NCBI RefSeq assembly: GCF_003046625.1
Contig: NZ_QAAD01000015.1
Span: forward strand, 32,298-96,297
DNA length: 64,000 bases
Direction: 5' to 3'
Source: Mangrovibacterium marinum
GTDB lineage: Bacteria; Bacteroidota; Bacteroidia; Bacteroidales; Prolixibacteraceae
This document shows positions 9,150 through 17,344 of this stretch, in pieces. The notes under the pieces were generated by a model. It did no database searches. It had not been told where the DNA came from and worked only from the letters and a program-made list of their open reading frames with translations. How positions within the stretch are numbered: position 1 is the stretch's first letter; each line of letters opens with the position of its first letter. The translations under genes and the position numbers were made by a program.

Positions 9150-11174
9150 ATGTTTAAAAGAAATTCGCCACCCGGTATACCGGAGTATATTCGACGCGTT
9201 GTTGTGCTGACTACTGTTTTGATCACCATTAGCGTTACTGTGCTGGTTATTGCGCAGCAACTGGTTTTATACAAAAATACCAGTGAGCAATTGCGTCATG
9301 GGATGATTGAAAAGCAGAAGCAATTTGTTAAAGATCTGATTGCAATCGAAGTTGAGTATATCGAAAATCAGAAAAGGGCTTTCGACAATGAGGTTGCGCA
9401 AAAGTTGGTCGATCATGTTCAAACAGCTCGACAGCTGGCGGAGGATTTGTATAACCGGTATCATGCTGATATGAATCAACCGGAGCTTGAAAAGCTCATT
9501 ATTCAGGCAGTATCGTCGTTGCGGGGTTTTTCACCTTACACTCATATTTTTATTAACACCCTGGATGGCAAAGGGGTTTACTATTCGGGAAAACCCGGTT
9601 TTGCCGGTAAAAATTTAGTGGAGCTTACCGATAGTTATGGCAACAAGGTTGTGCAGGCCGAAATCGACAAGATTCATCAGGCGGAAGGCGGTATTATTTA
9701 TTATGGTGATGCAAGCTCCGGGGGAAGTGGGCAAGGCGATAAGCTTAGTTACGTGGAGCCGTTTGATGCGTTGGGCTGGTACTTCGGAGCAAAGTGTTAT
9801 ATAAGTGATTATGACGAAGAATTTCAGGATGAGATTGCCCGGAAGGTCAGCTCGGAGCGTTTTCGCTATGGTGGCTATTTGTTTTTGACGGATAGCGACG
9901 CTTATCCGATTGTACTGGAGGGCTCGGTTTATCGGGAGGACAGCGAGACGGGGCGAGCCATTAACGAAGCGCAGCAGAATGTGTTTCTCAATCAGTTGAA
10001 AGTTGCAAAATCGAGTGACGAAGGTGGCTTCATACATTATGACTGGAACGGCTTTACTGAGCAAACCAAGGGGCGGAAAATAGCCTATGTGCGGTATTAT
10101 AAGCCGGCCGGCTGGATGCTTGGCGCCGGTTTTTATATCGACGAGCTCGAGTCGGAATTGAGGCTTCAGAATATGGAACTGAAGAGTGGGGTTGTGCGAA
10201 ATATTGTGCAAGTTGTTTTGCTGGTTTTGCTGGTTGTATTGGCTGAGTTGTATCTTCTCTATCGGTTCCGGCTTCATTTTAAACAGGATTTCGATATGTT
10301 CAAGCATTTCTTCCAGCGAGGGAAGGGGAGTTATGAGATGATTAGCGTTGAAAAAATACACTTTCGGGAGTTTGCCGAGATGGGGGTTGTGGCCAATGAA
10401 ATGATTGAAGAAAGGCGTCGGATTCACAATCAGTTGGTTGCCGAGCAGGAGAAAGCCCGGGCGTCGGATCGGTTGAAAACGGCCTTTTTGGCCAATATGT
10501 CGCATGAGATCAGGACGCCCATGAATGCGATTATCGGATTTGGTGAATTGGTGGATGATGAGGAGCTGGACCCGGAAATGCAGAAGACCTTTATTCGCCT
10601 GATCCGTCAAAACGGGCAAATGCTGATGTGTTTGATTGATGATATTATTGATATTGCCAAGATTGAATCGGGCCAGATGTCGGTCACCAAAGCTTGGTTT
10701 CGGCTGAACGATTTGATGGCTGAGTTAGAGGCCCATTTTTGCGGACTTGTAGAGAATGATCCGGACAAGTCGATTGCGTTCGGAGTTAATTTGGACATAC
10801 CAAGCGAATACCCGTGTTTCTCTGATGCTTTTCGCTTAAAACAAGTGTTGTATAACCTGATCGGTAATGCGATTAAGTTTACCCAACATGGGAAGGTGGG
10901 GGTTCATGTTGTCCTGCGAAACGAATGCCTGTATTTTACAGTAACCGATTCCGGAATTGGTATTGCCAAGGATGAGTTGGACGTTATTTTTGAACGTTTC
11001 ATGCAGTCGGCCAATCACCGAGACAAAAACTTCGGCGGAACAGGCCTGGGGCTGGCAATATGTAAGAATATTGTGGGTTTGCTTGGGGGAGAGATCACTG
11101 TTAAGTCTGTTTTGGGCGAGGGCTCAACCTTCGGGTTTTATATACCCGTTGAATCGCGCGAGCAGAATCCGTGA
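9150..11174 (+). CDS. Sensor histidine kinase with two extracytoplasmic Cache modules
   Basis: Membrane sensor kinase; ligand and partner regulator unknown. The 674-aa protein has a first transmembrane segment at about residues 18-40, a long extracytoplasmic region with two sCache-like modules (each ending in a GWxxGA motif: GWYFGAKCYI and GWMLGAGFYI), and a second transmembrane segment at about 348-372. A linker leads to HisKA with phosphoacceptor His452 (NMSHEIRTPMN). The HATPase domain has an N-box (VLYNLIGNAIKFT), G1 box (DSGIGI) and G2 box (GGTGLGLAI). No receiver domain is present and no response regulator gene is adjacent, so it is an orphan kinase here. sCache modules usually bind small organic acids or similar solutes (family knowledge). 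Confidence 0.93.
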   Translation: MFKRNSPPGIPEYIRRVVVLTTVLITISVTVLVIAQQLVLYKNTSEQLRHGMIEKQKQFVKDLIAIEVEYIENQKRAFDNEVAQKLVDHVQTARQLAEDLYNRYHADMNQPELEKLIIQAVSSLRGFSPYTHIFINTLDGKGVYYSGKPGFAGKNLVELTDSYGNKVVQAEIDKIHQAEGGIIYYGDASSGGSGQGDKLSYVEPFDALGWYFGAKCYISDYDEEFQDEIARKVSSERFRYGGYLFLTDSDAYPIVLEGSVYREDSETGRAINEAQQNVFLNQLKVAKSSDEGGFIHYDWNGFTEQTKGRKIAYVRYYKPAGWMLGAGFYIDELESELRLQNMELKSGVVRNIVQVVLLVLLVVLAELYLLYRFRLHFKQDFDMFKHFFQRGKGSYEMISVEKIHFREFAEMGVVANEMIEERRRIHNQLVAEQEKARASDRLKTAFLANMSHEIRTPMNAIIGFGELVDDEELDPEMQKTFIRLIRQNGQMLMCLIDDIIDIAKIESGQMSVTKAWFRLNDLMAELEAHFCGLVENDPDKSIAFGVNLDIPSEYPCFSDAFRLKQVLYNLIGNAIKFTQHGKVGVHVVLRNECLYFTVTDSGIGIAKDELDVIFERFMQSANHRDKNFGGTGLGLAICKNIVGLLGGEITVKSVLGEGSTFGFYIPVESREQNP

Positions 11175-11267
11175 TAAGCAACAGACCGTCCGCTTGGCGG
11201 CTGTGCAGTTGGTGGCTTTCGAATGGCAGCCACGTAAAAAGTTGTTGCCCGACTGTTTGGCCTTGAT

Positions 11268-12623
11268 TTAGGCGCTAAGAGGCAGGTAGATGAAGAAGCG
11301 ACTTCCCTGGTTGGGCGAGCTCTCAATGCTTAATTTACCTTGATTTTTCAGCAGGAAGTCTTTGCAGATTTTAAGGCCGATACCGCGATCCTTCTCGTAG
11401 TTTTCTTCTTTGGATCCAATCACGATTGGGTCGTCCTCCATGATTTCTTCAATCATTTCGCGGGTCATGCCCACTCCCGTGTCGGCCACCGTTAGCAGTA
11501 GTTTGTCTTTGGCAATTTGCGAATACAGACTTATTTTGCCTGCCGTGCGGGTGAACTTAACGGAGTTGGACAGGATGTTCCGGATTACGACATTTACCAT
11601 TTCCATATCGGCAAAGGCATAGTGGTTTTCGTTAACCTGATTCTCGATGGTGAAATTTTTGTGCTGAATAGAGCTGGTAAACAACATCAGGTTTTCTTTC
11701 ACCAAACTGGCGATACTTATTTTCTGTGGGTTCACCGTCAGGTTGCCGGTTTGGCTTTTCGACCAGTTCAGTAAATTCTCGAGTAGATTGAAAGAGCTGT
11801 CGACAACCTCCCGCGATTCGTTCAGGATGGTCTTTAATTCGTTGGGGTCGTCCATATCTTGTTCAACAATCAGGTCGAAAATACCTTTTACACTTCCGAT
11901 GGGGCCTCGCAACCCATGGCTGATCAGGGAGAACATGCGGTCTTTTTGCTCGTTCAGGCGAAGGAAGTAGCGTTTTACCTGCAAGTGCTTCCGAACGGCA
12001 ACAACGAGCGCGGTTACAGCAAGCAGTAGTAAACCAAGCGAAATGATCAGTAATATATTATTTGTCTGTTGTTTCTCCGACTGAATGGCTAGCAGGCGAT
12101 TTTCGGTTTCTTGTATTTCCTTGCTGAAGCCTGCCTCCAGCGCTGCAATTTGTTTTTGTTGGTTATGCTCGGTGATGCTGTCCTTTAGGTTTTGGTAGGC
12201 CTGTGTGTGTGCAATAGAAGCCTGGTATTTGCCCAGGGCCGATAGCAGGCCGGCCATCTGGTGGTGCAGTGCTAATAATTTGTCGTTGTTTTTTAGTTTG
12301 CTATGAAGGCGAATGGCTTCTTCCAGATGGCTGATGGCCTTGGCCGAATTGTTGAAGCCCAGGAAGCTGTTAGCCATATTTTCGTTGGCCAACGCAAGCT
12401 CGCCGAGCATGCCATATTTCTTGGAGAGCTCCAGGGCAGTTTGGCTAAGCTGCATGCTACTCATGAAATTTTCGCTCTCCGCTTCCAGGTCGGCCAGTTC
12501 GTTGAGTGCGTGAATTTTTTCCCGAATGCCTAGGTCGCTATCGCTTGCGGCAGCCCAAAGTTTCATCGGCCCAAGCATGCTTAGGAAAATGAAAAGGACT
12601 GCTATTTGGCTGCTGCGAATCAT
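11268..12623 (-). CDS. TPR-type sensor histidine kinase with atypical H-box
   Basis: Predicted membrane histidine kinase of 451 aa. A signal peptide (about 1-25) precedes a periplasmic region with TPR-like helical repeats and a coiled coil (about 30-185). A transmembrane segment (about 190-212) leads to a cytoplasmic HisKA region with His236 in SHGLRGPIG and an HATPase domain (N-box NVVIRNILSNSVKFT, G1 DTGVGM, G2 GIGLKICK). The residue after the phosphoacceptor His is Gly instead of the usual Glu or Asp, which normally helps catalysis, so autokinase activity may be reduced. The start codon overlaps the stop of the upstream thioredoxin gene in an ATGA, implying translational coupling. No response regulator gene is nearby. 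Confidence 0.88.
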   Translation of the reverse strand: MIRSSQIAVLFIFLSMLGPMKLWAAASDSDLGIREKIHALNELADLEAESENFMSSMQLSQTALELSKKYGMLGELALANENMANSFLGFNNSAKAISHLEEAIRLHSKLKNNDKLLALHHQMAGLLSALGKYQASIAHTQAYQNLKDSITEHNQQKQIAALEAGFSKEIQETENRLLAIQSEKQQTNNILLIISLGLLLLAVTALVVAVRKHLQVKRYFLRLNEQKDRMFSLISHGLRGPIGSVKGIFDLIVEQDMDDPNELKTILNESREVVDSSFNLLENLLNWSKSQTGNLTVNPQKISIASLVKENLMLFTSSIQHKNFTIENQVNENHYAFADMEMVNVVIRNILSNSVKFTRTAGKISLYSQIAKDKLLLTVADTGVGMTREMIEEIMEDDPIVIGSKEENYEKDRGIGLKICKDFLLKNQGKLSIESSPNQGSRFFIYLPLSA

Positions 12624-13150
12624 TTTATCGAATCTAATTTTTGGGCGATTAGTTCTTTTAAGTTGGCAAACTCTGCGTCGTTAAAGCCGATGGAACTGTA
12701 CAGGATTGTTCCGTCTCTGTCAATCAGGAAATTTCGGGGAATGTACTCTTTGGCAAATTTGCTGTATATGGTCCGTTGGGGGTCGGCAATCAGGTCGAAA
12801 CTGAATTGTTTTTTGGTGCGGAATGCTTTCATCTCCTCCCGGCTATGCTCGCGGCCAACAACCAGCAACACAAAATCCGGATTATCCTTGTATTTATTGT
12901 AAATCTCGTTTTCAAGATGGGGGAGTTCCTTCATGCAGGGGCCACACCAGGTGGCAAAGAAGTTGATCAGAATTAATTTGCCATGGTAGTCGGCAATGGA
13001 TGCTTTCTCACCATCTCCGCTGACAAATTCGAAAGCCGGCACTTGCTGGCCGATCGCGACACGGGTCGACTTGTCTACCGCATTCTGAGCGTGCAGCGAA
13101 AGAACGAAAAATTGGCAAATAAAAATTGAAAAGAAGACTGTTGCTTTCAT
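12620..13150 (-). CDS. Secreted TlpA/ResA-like thioredoxin-fold protein
   Basis: Extracytoplasmic thiol-disulfide oxidoreductase. The 176-aa protein has a signal peptide (about residues 1-21, ending LSLHAQ), an AhpC/TSA-Redoxin type thioredoxin fold and the active site WCGPC (Cys69 and Cys72). The cis-proline equivalent is in KEYIPRNFLID. Proteins of this group reduce or oxidise envelope protein thiols, for example in cytochrome maturation or stress repair; which applies cannot be told here. The stop codon overlaps the start of the following histidine kinase gene by 4 bases (12620-12623), so the two form one operon. Confidence 0.9.
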   Translation of the reverse strand: MKATVFFSIFICQFFVLSLHAQNAVDKSTRVAIGQQVPAFEFVSGDGEKASIADYHGKLILINFFATWCGPCMKELPHLENEIYNKYKDNPDFVLLVVGREHSREEMKAFRTKKQFSFDLIADPQRTIYSKFAKEYIPRNFLIDRDGTILYSSIGFNDAEFANLKELIAQKLDSIK

Positions 13151-13227
13151 TCGATCAGTTTCTTACTGGTAAGCAAGATAGAGATTATTCTGAAAGATCC
13201 CGGGTGATGCGTTTGTAAAAAAAGAAA

Positions 13228-13271
13228 GAGTTATTAACTCCCGATTGTTAATTACGGGAAGCTAATAACTC
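13228..13271 (-). terminator. Long hairpin terminator downstream of purC
   Basis: GAGTTATTA (13228-13236) pairs with TAATAACTC (13263-13271), and an inner CCCG/CGGG stem extends it with one mismatch and one bulge. An A-rich tract at 13217-13227 gives the U tail on the minus strand for purC; a T6 run at 13273-13278 lies on the other side. Confidence 0.75.
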
Positions 13272-13295
13272 CTTTTTTAGCGGATTACGGATCAA

Positions 13296-14243
13296 TTAAA
13301 GCGTCTTCAGGAAGGCTGTTACATTGGTCTCAATACGCGATTGAATGTCATCGATTTCCGACTTTTGGAATTGGTCGCCGGTAATGTTTTCGAAAAGCTC
13401 GATGTAACGATCGGTTACTGAACCCACGAAGGCTTCGTCCATTTTAGGAACGCTTTGCCCGTCTTTTCCCTGGAAACCGTTTTCGATTAACCATTGACGA
13501 ACAAATTCTTTCGACAACTGCTTTTGTTGTTCTCCTTTGGCCAGACGCTCGGCATATCCTTCGGCGTAGAAGTAGCGAGACGAGTCGGGCGTGTTGATTT
13601 CGTCAATCAGGAAAATTTTACCGTCTTTTTTACCGAATTCGTATTTGGTATCAACTAAAATCAAGCCTTTTTCGGCTGCAATTTCGGTTCCGCGTTGGAA
13701 TAACTTCAGTGTGTAGTCTTCCAGCATTTCGTAGTCTTCCTGGCTCACCAATCCGCTGCTGATAATTTCCTCGCGCGAAATATCTTCGTCGTGTCCTTCG
13801 TCGGCTTTGGTTGTCGGCGTGAGGATGGGCTGCTCAAATTTTTGGTTTTCAACCATACCATCGGGCAGGGGAACGCCGCACAGGCTGCGTTTTCCGCTCT
13901 TGTATTCGCGCCAAGCGTGACCGGTCAGGTAGCCGCGGATCACCATTTCAACTTTAAAAGGCTCGCAGGCATGGCCAACCGTTACATTGGGGTCCGGAGT
14001 TGCAATTTTCCAGTTGGGGACGATGTCGGCGGTGGCGTCCAGGAATTTGGCTGCAATTTGGTTTAATACCTGTCCTTTATAGGGGATGCCTTCGGGCAGG
14101 ATAACGTCGAATGCAGAGATGCGGTCGCTGACAACCATTACCAGATATTCGTCGCCAATATTGTAAACATCGCGCACTTTACCGTGGTATACACTTTTTT
14201 GATTCGGAAAATTGAAATCCGTTCTGGTCAATGCTTTACTCAT
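13296..14243 (-). CDS. purC: Phosphoribosylaminoimidazole-succinocarboxamide synthase (SAICAR synthetase)
   Basis: Cytoplasmic ATP-dependent ligase that joins CAIR and aspartate to give SAICAR in de novo purine synthesis. I choose the ATG at 14243 (315 aa, [15 protein letters not shown]), which matches the usual N-terminus; an in-frame ATG at 14279 would add 12 unlikely residues and overlap phoH by 44 bases. Family motifs: [51 protein letters not shown] and the catalytic region [11 protein letters not shown] with [13 protein letters not shown]. It overlaps the end of phoH by 8 bases, so the two are an operon and probably translationally coupled. Confidence 0.96.
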   Translation of the reverse strand: MSKALTRTDFNFPNQKSVYHGKVRDVYNIGDEYLVMVVSDRISAFDVILPEGIPYKGQVLNQIAAKFLDATADIVPNWKIATPDPNVTVGHACEPFKVEMVIRGYLTGHAWREYKSGKRSLCGVPLPDGMVENQKFEQPILTPTTKADEGHDEDISREEIISSGLVSQEDYEMLEDYTLKLFQRGTEIAAEKGLILVDTKYEFGKKDGKIFLIDEINTPDSSRYFYAEGYAERLAKGEQQKQLSKEFVRQWLIENGFQGKDGQSVPKMDEAFVGSVTDRYIELFENITGDQFQKSEIDDIQSRIETNVTAFLKTL

Positions 14244-15240
14244 TTTCTTCTGATTTATTTTGTGATTTTCGTTCTTCAAATTTGGCTAATTGCTTTTGAT
14301 GGTGTTTATCGTAAGCGTCAACAATGTCGCGCACCAAGCGGTGGCGCACAATGTCTTTGGTGTTGAAATGAACAAAGGAAATCCCCTCAATGTTTCGCAA
14401 AATTTTCTTGGCCTGTAGCAGGCCCGACTGGCTGGCCGATGGCAGGTCGATCTGGGTTTCGTCGCCGGTGATGATGAACTTGGCATTCATTCCCATGCGG
14501 GTCAGAAACATCTTCAGCTGATTGAGGGTTGTGTTTTGCGCTTCATCCAAAATAACGAAGGCGTCGCTCAGTGTCCGGCCGCGCATAAAGGCCAGGGGGG
14601 CGATTTGGATGATGCCGTCTTTCATGAACTCTTCGAGCTTTTTGGCCGGTATCATGTCCTGCAGGGCGTCGTAGAGCGGTTGCAGATAGGGATCGATTTT
14701 TTCTTTTAAATCGCCGGGTAAAAAGCCCAGTCGCTCACCCGCTTCAACGGCCGGCCGGCTGAGGATGATGCGGCGGATCTCCCGGTTTTTTAGCGCCCGA
14801 ACAGCCAGTGCGATGGCGGTGTATGTTTTCCCGGTTCCTGCAGGACCAATGGCAAAGAGCAAGTCGGCCTTGCGGCTTTCTTCAACCAAAATGCGCTGAT
14901 TGGGGGTGCGTGCCCGGATGGGTTTGCCGTTGTTGCCGTGTAACAGCAGATCGGTGGTGCTCACATTCATCGAGTCGGCCGACTGTAGGTCGTCGTTCAT
15001 CACCTGGCGGATGGTTTCTTCCGGTAAAATATTGAACTGGTGGTAGTGGTCGAGCAAAAGCTCCAGTTTCTTTTCGAACAGAGCGCTTTCTTTTTTGTCG
15101 CCCTGCACAATCAGCTGGTTGCCTCGACTAATAATTTTCAGTTTGGGAAAAAATGCCTTGATCAAATCGATTTTGGCATTATTTACGCCGTAGAATTCAA
15201 GAGGATCAACCCCTTCGAGTACGATTAACTTTTCAAACAT
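14236..15240 (-). CDS. PhoH-like ATPase
   Basis: Cytoplasmic P-loop ATPase of the PhoH family, thought to act in RNA metabolism or stress. The ATG at 15240 gives 334 aa starting [18 protein letters not shown], the expected N-terminus. The Walker A motif GPAGTGKT lies at residues 132-139, and the Walker B-like [10 protein letters not shown] and the later [13 protein letters not shown] are present. A longer reading frame reaches 15468, but the extra 76 residues look unrelated, and a -7-like element TACTTTTG on the minus strand (15271-15278) sits inside it, supporting the shorter start. It is the first gene of a phoH-purC operon. Confidence 0.93.
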   Translation of the reverse strand: MFEKLIVLEGVDPLEFYGVNNAKIDLIKAFFPKLKIISRGNQLIVQGDKKESALFEKKLELLLDHYHQFNILPEETIRQVMNDDLQSADSMNVSTTDLLLHGNNGKPIRARTPNQRILVEESRKADLLFAIGPAGTGKTYTAIALAVRALKNREIRRIILSRPAVEAGERLGFLPGDLKEKIDPYLQPLYDALQDMIPAKKLEEFMKDGIIQIAPLAFMRGRTLSDAFVILDEAQNTTLNQLKMFLTRMGMNAKFIITGDETQIDLPSASQSGLLQAKKILRNIEGISFVHFNTKDIVRHRLVRDIVDAYDKHHQKQLAKFEERKSQNKSEENE

Positions 15241-15270
15241 AGATCTGTTTCCAATGCTATTTTGCCTGAG

Positions 15271-15278
15271 CAAAAGTA
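15271..15278 (-). promoter_or_regulatory. Predicted -7 box of the phoH-purC operon
   Basis: The minus-strand sequence TACTTTTG matches TAnnTTTG and would start transcription about 24 bases ahead of the phoH ATG. No good TTG partner is seen at the expected distance, so confidence is moderate to low. Confidence 0.38.
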
Positions 15279-15505
15279 ACAAAAATTGTTTGCAGTATTC
15301 CGGATTTGAAGGTCTCTTATCGATTCTTTTTACAGGATTAATGTTGGCCCCGCAGGGCTGTGCGCTTGCCCTGGCAGTGTGGGGCGATCGGCCGGTTTGG
15401 GGAACTGTTGCCTCCCACCTGGCAGGCGATGAGTAAAAGTTGTATTCAACGGCTAAACCTTCGGCCATACTGACGGGTTATAGCTGAAAAAAAAAGTCTC
15501 AGAAA

Positions 15506-15967
15506 ATGGAATTCAAGATTACACGCTTGCCTTTTGGCTTGCGACTAAATAAATATCAACCCGATAACGAGCTGTATGCGGTGTTGGGTGAAGAAGGGGT
15601 GCGGCAACTGGTGAGCGATCATTACGACCTGCTGGCAGCGAGTAAAATTAAGCACCTCTTTCCGGATGATGAAAAGGGGTTGGCGGGAGCCAAGCAGCGC
15701 TCGGCCGATTTTTTTATTCAGCGGCTGGGTGGCCCCGATTATTTTAACCAGCGCCGTGGTTCGCCGCAACTGGCATCGCGGCACTTGCCTTTTCGCATCG
15801 ATGCCGACGCGCGGGTTGTGTGGCTGCAATGCTATGCCCGGGTGCTGGCCAAGCTCGAAAATGTTCCCGAGCCGGTGCTTGAAGCCTTCTGGAACTATTT
15901 GCACGACTTCTCGAACTGGATGGTGAATACCCCCGACAAACCTTCAATTTTGATGAACCGAAAGTAA
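15506..15967 (+). CDS. Group 2 truncated haemoglobin
   Basis: Small haem protein of the truncated globin family (group II), binding O2, NO or other small ligands; proposed roles are NO or peroxide detoxification and redox sensing. In the 153-aa protein, RHLPFRID contains the proximal His93 (F8), followed by WLQCY with Trp106 at the position of the group II G8 tryptophan, and Tyr40 in VSDHYDLL fits the distal B10 tyrosine. GGPDYF precedes the F helix, as expected. The first about 20 residues precede the globin core. It is divergent from phoH and converges with the next gene, with only 8 bases between the stops. Confidence 0.9.
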   Translation: MEFKITRLPFGLRLNKYQPDNELYAVLGEEGVRQLVSDHYDLLAASKIKHLFPDDEKGLAGAKQRSADFFIQRLGGPDYFNQRRGSPQLASRHLPFRIDADARVVWLQCYARVLAKLENVPEPVLEAFWNYLHDFSNWMVNTPDKPSILMNRK

Positions 15968-15975
15968 GCTCCCGG

Positions 15976-16410
15976 TTAACTGTACATATCGGGCGTGATG
16001 GTGATTCTGGTGATGAACACACCGTTGCGGTCTTTATACGTATAGGTGAGGCTGAGCTGGTGCTCGCGGAACGATTTCATGTCGGGACTGGTTTTGATGT
16101 GGTCGGCCAAAACCGGAGTCATGTAGCGCGCAAAGGCTTCGGCATCGATGGTGTCGCGTTCCAGGTTTACCAGGGTGTAGTTGTAAGCAAAGCAGTGGTC
16201 GGGCATGGCCATGGTGCTGTCGAGCCGCGTTTCGCTGTCGACCATGATGGGGCAGGTTTGGTTAATTTCCGAGGCTGTTTCGCTTAGTGTTTCCTCGAAA
16301 GTGGCGGTGGTAAAGAAAAACTGTTGAACAAAAATGGCAACGGCGACACCAACAATAATCCCGGCGATTTGGGAAATCCCGATAGGGCGTTTGGTCTTGT
16401 TTTTTTTCAT
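15976..16410 (-). CDS. Membrane-anchored protein of unknown function
   Basis: I do not recognise a named function. The 144-aa protein has a lysine-rich N-terminus, one transmembrane segment or signal anchor (about residues 12-33), then an extracytoplasmic domain with the stretch INQTCPIMVDSETRLDST. Similar stretches (N-x-x-x-P-x-x-V/I-D-x-x-T-R-x-D) occur in a widespread family of small bacterial proteins of unknown role. The rest is consistent with an alpha/beta domain ending RITITPDMYS. The start at 16410 gives a typical positively charged leader. It is followed upstream by a 934-bp gene-free region that contains the 41-bp repeat array. Confidence 0.75.
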   Translation of the reverse strand: MKKNKTKRPIGISQIAGIIVGVAVAIFVQQFFFTTATFEETLSETASEINQTCPIMVDSETRLDSTMAMPDHCFAYNYTLVNLERDTIDAEAFARYMTPVLADHIKTSPDMKSFREHQLSLTYTYKDRNGVFITRITITPDMYS

Positions 16411-16639
16411 CTGGTTTGAGTTCGTTTAGCTAGCTTGCAGGATGCGCTGATTTGTTGAGGCGTTTTCATCCCTATTTTTATTTCGATCAGCAAATTACAA
16501 AACTTATCAGAATGAATAATCACCTTAGTTGAAGTTTTTTCCGCTTTTTTTCGATGATGGTGACCTTGCCGGCTGGTTCTCGTGGTGCGAATGCTTTGGT
16601 CGTCTTGCTTAGCATGCCTGTTGGGTGCCCGATATAACT

Positions 16640-16967
16640 GCTCACGGCGTGAGCACGAAAATGTTCTGCAACAATGGGGAGCTCACGGCGTGAGGACGAA
16701 AATGTTGTGCAACAATTGGGCGCTCATGGCGTGAGGACGAAAATGTTGTGCAACAATTGGGCGCTCATGGCGTGAGGACGAAAATGTTGTGCAACAATTG
16801 GATGCTCATGACGTGGGGATGAAAATGTTGTGCAACAATTGGACGCTCATGACGTGGGGATGAAAATGTTGTGCAACAATTGGACGCTCATGGCGTGAGG
16901 ACGAAAATGTTATGCAACAATTGGGCGCTCATGACGTGAGGACGAAAATGTTGTGCAACAATTATGC
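16640..16967. repeat. Tandem array of eight 41-bp repeats
   Basis: Eight head-to-tail units, each exactly 41 bp, start at 16640, 16681, 16722, 16763, 16804, 16845, 16886 and 16927. Each begins GCTCAyGrCGTGrGGAyG (unit 1 has GAGCACG) and ends with ATGTTGTGCAACAATTGG plus two or three variable bases. Units 2 to 8 differ from one another at only a few positions. Unit 1 carries a perfect palindrome, GCTCAC-GGC-GTGAGC; later units keep a weaker CTCA/TGAG form. The element TTGT-GCA-ACAA recurs in nearly every unit. 41 is not a multiple of 3 and stops appear in the frames, so it is not coding. A ninth, decayed copy covers 16968-17008. The array ends about 340 bp ahead of the DUF6261-type gene; 16411-16639 holds nothing I recognise. 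Confidence 0.95.
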
Positions 16968-17001
16968 GCCCATGGCATGAGCACTGGAATATAGTGCAAC
17001 A

Positions 17002-17030
17002 CAAGGGTACTCATGCTGTGAGTACCCTTG
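17002..17030. other. Perfect 12-bp hairpin closing the repeat array
   Basis: CAAGGGTACTCA (17002-17013) and TGAGTACCCTTG (17019-17030) are exact complements around the loop TGCTG. The inner CTCA/TGAG core is the same one found at the start of each 41-bp repeat, so this looks like a diverged repeat that gained a full inverted arm. No T-run follows, so it is not a standard terminator on either strand. Confidence 0.8.
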
Positions 17031-17289
17031 CGAAGGATTGCTCGCTTTTGTTCGGCAGATGGCCGAGGTGTTGTGTGTCGTCATTATCAGTATTTATTTT
17101 TAGGGATTCTGTTTGTTGGTGTGGTCGTGCGGCGTTTGGAGCGATGTCGCTTTTTGTAATTGTGTCTTTATAGTTGTGGTATATAGTTGCTTGTTGATGA
17201 ATTTATCTTCCGTATAAAATATTAAAAGTTATCAATTAATAACAATTTATTTTGATGATTATAAACATAGGAAAGAATATTGATAGATG

Positions 17290-17321
17290 TTTGTGCTTAT
17301 TGTAACTTGCACGAAAGTTTG
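17290..17321 (+). promoter_or_regulatory. Possible promoter of the DUF6261-type gene
   Basis: TTTG at 17290-17293 is followed after 20 bases by AAAGTTTG at 17314-17321, one mismatch from TAnnTTTG. Transcription would begin near 17328, about 17 bases ahead of the ATG. The 259 bases between the closing hairpin and this element hold nothing else I recognise. Confidence 0.35.
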
Positions 17322-17344
17322 AAAACCACAATAAATAATTAAGC

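Noticed and set aside
8900..9151. Minus-strand frame of 83 codons overlapping the ATG of the Cache kinase gene
   Set aside because: Low-complexity Lys/Arg/Asn-rich product in AT-rich promoter DNA between divergent genes, with no family resemblance. Probably chance.
9615..10619. 334-codon minus-strand frame inside the Cache histidine kinase gene
   Set aside because: It lies fully antisense to a gene with clear domain motifs and its product shows no family pattern.
15241..15468. 76-residue N-terminal extension of PhoH
   Set aside because: The family N-terminus begins at the ATG at 15240 and a plausible promoter element lies within the extension.
16640..16967. CRISPR array
   Set aside because: The 41-bp units are directly adjacent with no variable spacers, and no cas gene is in the window.
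16964..17173. 69-codon plus-strand frame running out of the repeat array
   Set aside because: It starts in a decayed repeat unit and crosses the terminal hairpin; the product has no protein-like features.
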